Positions 58,085-64,000 of a DNA stretch of 64,000 bases are shown one piece after another (the first letter of the stretch is position 1; every line of letters starts with the position of its first letter). Both the position numbers and the translations under genes were made by a program. Below the pieces are notes generated by a model, which did not search any database, was not told the origin of the DNA, and was given only the letters and a program-made list of their open reading frames with translations. Origin of the DNA: Benincasa hispida (Eukaryota > Streptophyta > Magnoliopsida > Cucurbitales > Cucurbitaceae); contig NC_052357.1 in assembly GCF_009727055.1 (NCBI RefSeq), positions 84,280,970 to 84,344,969 of the forward strand, read 5' to 3'.

Positions 58085-61000
58085 TGTAATTAATGTAAAA
58101 AAGTGCATGTTTTTACCACATTTTTTAGTAATTTTTTTAAAGTAAAAAGATACTTTTTGTGATATTTTGACCTTGAAATGTCCTAAATTATTTAAAATAA
58201 GCTTAGAAGGGTCTTAATGAGCTTAAAAGTTGTTATTTATTTATTTGGTGCTAATCTGGTGAATTTTGGCAGGTTTTTTTTTGCTGTTTTGCAGATTTTC
58301 TTACGGATGTGCCTGCAGTAAAGTGATGCGCTTGCAATAGAAAGCGCTAATTTTCTAGATTCATGCCTAATCAATTATGGTTGTTATTTTCTCAGTGAAA
58401 GTTGTTATTCAACTTCTAAAATTTTGGGTAAACGTTCATAGCATGATTTTAGGTCATTCCTCATCCAATTTGGCCTATATAAGGGATGTGAAGCCTCTTC
58501 CTTCATCAATCAACTTTTCATCATCAAAATCATCATCATCTACCACCATTTCTGCCATATTCCAACCCTTTGGATGTTTTCTAAGTTTTTTTTATGTCCG
58601 TAGCCTTAAGAAAGAAAGTTCCTCTAAAGTGTAGCGACTTTAGGTCATCTCATCTTGTGAAAGCATGAAGTGAGGAAGGATTTTACCTTGAAAAAGAGGA
58701 ATCAACCTAGGGAAAGACTAAGGAATTAAGGACTTGTCCCAAGGCCTCTTGAGTTGTACTTTTCTAGCCTTTTTATTCATTTATTTCTTGTAATTTCTCT
58801 TTTCTTTTCACCCGTTGAACATCATCTTATAACTATGATTTATGATTTAACAAAGGTCATTCTTTTATCATTGGTCATTAGCTAAATTTGCTAAGGCGTT
58901 CAATTATGTGGATACCTTATGGTTTTATGGCTTCAACAATGTTTATGTTTCATACCTCTTTGACTTGTGCATTTCCTTTGTTGAGTTTATGGGAAAATAT
59001 TGTTAAGTTAAATTAATCACTTAATTTAGCAATCTAGTAGAGTCCTAATGCTGAGAAGATTAGGATATAAACTGATGTCACAAAGGAATATGAGACTAGG
59101 AGCCTAGGAATAGGAAGGTTAGCCACCTTTGGAATAAGGGACACTGTAGGGTAAAGAAACCAATTTTTAATTCATCTAAGATTAAGCTACCTAGGGGAAC
59201 ATTAGGTAATAGCTGCTTATAACTCCTAAAGGAACTTGACACAAGTCCTAATAGGTGTAGATTTCTGCCCATGCATATTTCACTTTCTTGGTATGATATG
59301 ACTGTATCACTTACAGTATAAAACCCAAAAGGTTGGAACATAACTGCATCCCTGTTCAACATTCTTGTTTATTTCTTTTATCAACATTCAATCCCAAAAT
59401 CATTCATTTTATTGGTTACCTCTTGGTTTGTATTGAAAATCTTTTTTCTTAAAAAAATTGAATTTCATAAATAGTCTCATGGGATTTGACTCTTGGAATA
59501 CTTCAAGATTTATTATTTCATCGACAATGTATGGTTTCATTTAGACCATATTTATTCTCATTTCCATCACTCATACACATTTGTTCGATCAGTGATCAGT
59601 GGGTTAAGCTCTATATGTGTGTCACTATAAATGCCTTTACTTTATAGAAAAGTACTACGTTGTAAATATTTTACTCTTTAATATTAGTGAATTATTTTTC
59701 CTGGGCACAAATATGGCACCAAGATATGGAAGGATGCGTAAAAGGCATACGAGATTGAGATATATCTGTCGTATTAATGGCACCAAGACTAAACTCCCAA
59801 AGAAAAATTTTAATTTTCTTAGCATAGCAATCTTTCCAGATGTTTGCTTTCGAAAAGAGCTAAGTTTATGCCTCTAGTCTCGCTTGATTGTTAAGTATAA
59901 TGTGTTTAAATGTCTATTTTTGTCGGTTCTCGAGCAATTCATGCATTTCAAAGTAGAGCTATTCATTTAACTCGCAGGGCCAGGGACCCGTCCCGAATGG
60001 GGCGGAGAATCCCAAAATACATGGGAAATAAGGGAGTGGGGATTTTTTTTCCATTTATTATTCGAGGTCGGGGTTGGAGATAGGGAATCCTCGTCCCCGT
60101 CCCCGGCTCGTCCTAACATAGTATATATATATATATATAAGAGCTACACTTAACTACACAGTCTTCCACCCTCTCTGTCACTCATCTGGACTCACCGTCT
60201 CTCACTTTCTTCACTCACTGTCTCTCAGCCGACCACCATCATTAACTTTTCCTTCCAAGCTCAACCCTCGTCGACCTCCATTGTCAGCTACATGTAGTTC
60301 ACTGCTGGCTTTCTCTTCTCTTCTTTCTAGCATGTTCTGCTTGAAATCTTGCAGTACATGTCGCTGTTTACCATCAATTGTGTCCAGATCTGATCTTTAT
60401 CTTTTATTTTCTTCTTATTTATTCACTTTAAATTAACTTCAAAATATAATATCTTACAAGTTTTAAGTGTTTGTGGGTTTTAAGAAGAAAGAGTGAATGG
60501 TTGGACCATTATTGAATAAACTGGAAATAAAATTATGTTCACATATATTTTAGTTTCTATAATTTTTATATGGGCAATGAATTCCTGCGGGGAACCCGAT
60601 CCCCGTGGAATCCCTGTGGGAAATCCCCACCCCATTCCTCAAGAAGAAATTTATAGGGATGGGGAATGGAATAGAGGGGTGGGGTAGGGTAGGGGAAGGT
60701 TCCCCATCCCCACCCCACCCCGTGGAAATCTCTATTTCAAAGTGCTACGGGCCGTTCGAGGTTGACTTGAAGCTATTTAGAGTGATATCAAGCATCTAGA
60801 GCTTTAGCAGAGTCAAAAAATAGATTTGCCCTAGGGAGTTAGTGTAGCGACGCTTTCCAGTAGCTAAGAAAAAGCAACAATGTTGCAGTGCTTCGATTAT
60901 TAACGAAATGATGAGCACCCACGTGTGAGTTCTACCATTGCGGCTTGTCCTACGCTTCGAAAAAGCCCATTGTTGTGCTGTCTTTAGGTGTCGCGGCAAT

Positions 61001-62020
61001 ATTGCTTGTTCTATATCTATCTCTTCTCTTTTTGTAGGGTTTCCTATGCAGAATTTGATGGAAGTCGATGAGAGGTCCAAAAATTCTTCTTCTCCTTCAA
61101 TTTGTTTTTGTAATATTAGCTTAGAATTTCTATTTTTTTGGGTTGTAATTCGTTGATTGGAGTTCCCTTCTTCCTCTTGTCTATGGGATATTGAGGTAAG
61201 TAATTTTATCTAGTTAGGGAGCAAGAATCTATGCTATTTTGTGAGAATTCTTGTCGATGAACTGAATATATTGTGATTTATGGTTTCTTTGAATTTTCTT
61301 TAATTTCTAGATGCATGTTTATGGATGGCTATTCCTTTATAGATGTATACCACTTTTGCCAATCGACTTAGATTTGTTGGATGTATTTTGTTGTTCATCT
61401 TGCTTGAATAACCCTAAGTAGCAATATTTATTAATCATGTATTTTATGGCTAACCTAGAATGCATGCTTTAACTAGGTTCAAAGATAAAATTGATTGATT
61501 AGTTAGGCTACCTAATTGGTTAATCACACAATAAAACCCTCAATCATACTATGGATGGTTTAATCCTAGATGGTCGTGATTGAACCCAATATGACTAACA
61601 TCATTTAGACTAATTAGGGCTCAAGCTTTGAATATTAATTAGGATGCTTGCTTGGTTTAATCGAACGATTCGGCTATCTGTAGCATCATTGAGTTCGGTT
61701 AGACTTAGTATATCGTTGTGCATATATAAATCGAATGCATGCTTAATTAACAGAGATCAATGATCGAGATTGCATAGGAGTCCGTCCCTCTTGCTCTCAA
61801 AACTAGATTACTCCTATCCTAGGTTATATTAACCCGTTGCTTTTTATTTTTCTTGGACTATCACACAATTCACACCAATCCCCCTACTGTTATAACTAAA
61901 GAATTGGTTTTACGAAAACCCATACTAGCGCTTCCCTATGAATCGATCCAGACTTGTCACTATTGCTATGCCATCATAGTAGTAGGAGTATAGTTCAGTA
62001 TTATGAGTTTCATTTAATTT
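58085..62020 (+). mobile_element. candidate Gypsy-type LTR sequence holding a hAT-like element
   Basis: Starts TGTAATTAATGTAAAA after the purine-tract-like stretch. A TATA-like CTATATAAG lies near 58472-58480. The far end near 61760-61990 has the pattern typical of plant Gypsy LTR ends (CCTATGAATCGATCCAGACTTG). No second LTR copy is in the window, so extent and identity are uncertain. Confidence 0.35.
59954..60734. mobile_element. hAT-like non-autonomous element with G/C-rich ends
   Basis: 781-bp insertion flanked by the perfect 8-bp duplication TTTCAAAG (59946-59953 and 60735-60742). Ends read TAGAGCTATT... and, reversed, TAGAGATTTCC. Subterminal parts are rich in GGGGA/TCCCC motifs in inverted arrangement (about 59983-60115 and 60585-60725). 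The centre holds a CT-rich stretch (60150-60330) like a gene 5' UTR and a TA microsatellite (60121-60140). No transposase. Confidence 0.8.
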
Positions 62021-62510
62021 TTAGTCTTTTGCAAGCGATAGAAAGAGGCCTCAATCACCATATAATAATATAAAGTCCCTTCAGAAGATCCTTTGTCCTA
62101 ATAGATGTACCTAATAAATCAGCCACAAAAGAGTTGACAGTGAAGAAACTAGAGGGGTCGATTGGTTAAACCCAAGCATCAGGAGAGAGACAAAATCTAA
62201 CAGAAGATAAAAAATGAGACAATGAAGCCCATTTAGTGATCTTCAAATTTGTAAGATTACGACGAAAACGTAAAACCGTATTAACGTTTATCAATATATT
62301 GAATGATATTTATTACTTAATTAATTAATCTATTATAATTATATATGATTGTCATGCTTATTTTTATAAATTAAATACAAATATATTTTTTTCATAAAAT
62401 TCTGATAGCATTTCCCATGCACAAACAAACATAGTCATCTTTGATTCCTAGATACTTTCCACGAATCCTATTTCTAGACATCTATAAAACCTTAAACCAA
62501 ACAGACTCTT

Positions 62511-63355
62511 TGTTGGGTTGTATGTGGTAAAACTCATAATTTATACTTTGTAAACATATTCTATTTCCAATAAAGTTGTTATTGAATTTTATTCAATAAA
62601 CTTGTTATTGAACATGTAAATTGCACTTCTAAAGCCTAAATCCAATAAATTAACGAACCCCTGGCTATAACATGAATACTTGAACTTTATGTAGAGCATA
62701 AAAGTGGATCAAGTTTTGAGTATATAGCCAAAATGATCAATAAGTATAAGGATAACGTTGGGTATCTTATCCTAGGGATACTATGGATGCGACTGACTTT
62801 GTATTTGATACAAATGATGTGATCCCAAAATCGTTCATATGGAGATATGTGAGTGGAGACATTCTATGCAAAAGGTGTTTGCATAAGACTGGATCATGAA
62901 ATAGTCATTTTTCTTTATAATGTTATTTACTGTTAAAACTGACTATTTCAATCGATGACCTAAGGTAACTCGATCTTAATCTTGAGCTAACTATGAACTT
63001 CTATTTATTCGAGATTATCCTTTAATCTGCATGGGTGAGAGTGGCTCAATATCGCCACTTAATAAGCCTCCCATTTTAGGGATAAAACTGGGTAGATAGT
63101 TGGGAACATAGCCATGCAAGGTAGAGCTCGCTTCTACCTGCTTTAGGGATAATACATAAGTTGTTCCCTCAAGTACTGGTACCTAATCTTGAACAAAAGG
63201 CCCCACCTTCTCAGAGAGATTCAGTTTATACGTAGGACCATAAACAATTGTTCATTAGTGGATGGGGACTTAAGAAGCAAGATGGATTACAAGGATAAAA
63301 TGGTAATTTTGACCTATTTGGGAATACGGACAACTATTAAGGATCGATATTTGAG
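62511..63355 (+). mobile_element. truncated LTR B2
   Basis: Starts TGTTGGGTTGTATGTGG and follows B1 in order (TTGTTCATTA, then ACTTAAG) for about 845 bp, then similarity is lost. Only the U3-side part remains. No target duplication can be checked. Confidence 0.72.
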
Positions 63356-64000
63356 CTAAAAATGATGTCGTTAGTTCATTTAAACCAAAACAAATAAATT
63401 TTGTAAAAAATGCACAACTACTAATACTAACATGTATTAATAGTGAAAGCACGGGGTCGATACACAAAGAACCTCTATTAATTGGCAAAATTGAATTTTG
63501 AAATCCAAATTGAGGGGGGATGAGGGTTTGTTGATTTTAAGAAACAAAGTAAAAATAAAACAAAATTTGATATGAAATTTTGGTAATGAGATTAATGAGA
63601 GAGAGTATGAAAGAAATTATGTAAGAAATTCAATGGAAAAAGAATATTGGAGATTTTATATTGATTAACCTAATTCCATCATTGACTTAAATGATTTCAT
63701 TCAATTTAATTGTTCCATAGTTCATTAAAGCTATACCCTAATGCCCTAATTAGCTAACTAAGCTAAATTGGCCCATTAATGTCCACTTAACCCTAATTTA
63801 GTTCATAATGCTTCCTAAAGACATTCCACATTTAATTCCTAAATTGCATGAATTCTTGGCTTTTCTTAACTATGACATTCTTGAAATTAAGAAGACTAAA
63901 ATCAAGATTGATTAATTTGAATGTTGTAAACTAGCAAATATTTTGAGAAAATAAGAAAAATTCCAAATTCTCATTCAAGATTACTAGTTCTTGCAACCTA
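63356..64000. other. unassigned AT-rich end of the window
   Basis: No gene recognised. AAAGCACGGGGTCGATACAC near 63447-63466 resembles the reversed end of a Gypsy LTR, suggesting more repeat DNA beyond the window. Confidence 0.35.

Noticed and set aside
1..64000. A previously undescribed multi-gene biological system or biosynthetic cluster
   Set aside because: Only two intact host genes are present, about 34 kb apart, and the rest is repeat DNA. Nothing supports a new gene system beyond the linkage noted in the findings.

Overview
This window is AT-rich plant nuclear DNA, mostly retrotransposons nested in one another, with only two convincing intact host genes. Both are intronless. The first is a DREB A-5-type AP2/ERF repressor (12808-13254, +). 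The second is a BAHD acyltransferase of the At3g50280/EPS1-like group (46884-48257, +). The repeat style and the Copia gag types suggest a cucurbit, possibly Cucumis. That is inference from recollection, because no search could be run.

Layout. 1-3000: a decayed Copia pol fragment (element G) split by a reverse-oriented solo LTR (A1). 3968-10499: a full-length, heavily mutated Copia element (E1, + strand) with 467/470-bp LTRs and a GAAAA target duplication. 10505-15250: the DREB gene and its flanks, the largest stretch that looks like original host sequence. 15300-23170: a minus-strand Copia element (H) carrying two later insertions, a 1,008-bp hAT-like element and a 2,092-bp solo LTR (A2). 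23171-27970: gene-free, with a T-rich tract and a 33-bp tandem repeat. 27972-33018: a minus-strand Copia element (F). 33417-42285: a second copy of the E family (E2) split by solo LTR A3. 42286-46880: gene-free DNA, a 24-bp minisatellite and a broken plant-mobile-domain gene. 46884-48257: the BAHD gene. 48530-56305: the 5' part of a minus-strand Copia element (D), whose ~1.95-kb 5' LTR is split by solo LTR B1. 56306-64000: probable Gypsy-type LTR DNA holding a 781-bp hAT-like element, and a truncated LTR of the same lineage as D (B2).

The solo LTRs A1, A2, A3 and B1 and the LTR of D all look like one lineage of ~2-kb Copia LTRs. Each of the four solo copies lies inside another retrotransposon with a 5-bp target duplication, so their relative ages can be ordered.

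Parts of the window are assembly artefact. Two Nextera mate-pair junction sequences sit inside the plant-mobile-domain pseudogene (45300-45337 and 45496-45533). An exact 88-bp duplication flanks a single N at 51866, and there is a 10-N gap at 54080-54089. Gene structure around 45.0-45.7 kb should not be trusted.

I found no previously undescribed biological system. The most useful leads are the DREB-BAHD neighbourhood, which resembles an Arabidopsis gene order, the mate-pair junctions, the nesting order of the solo LTRs, and an unexplained palindrome-rich GATCG module inside the A-type LTRs.
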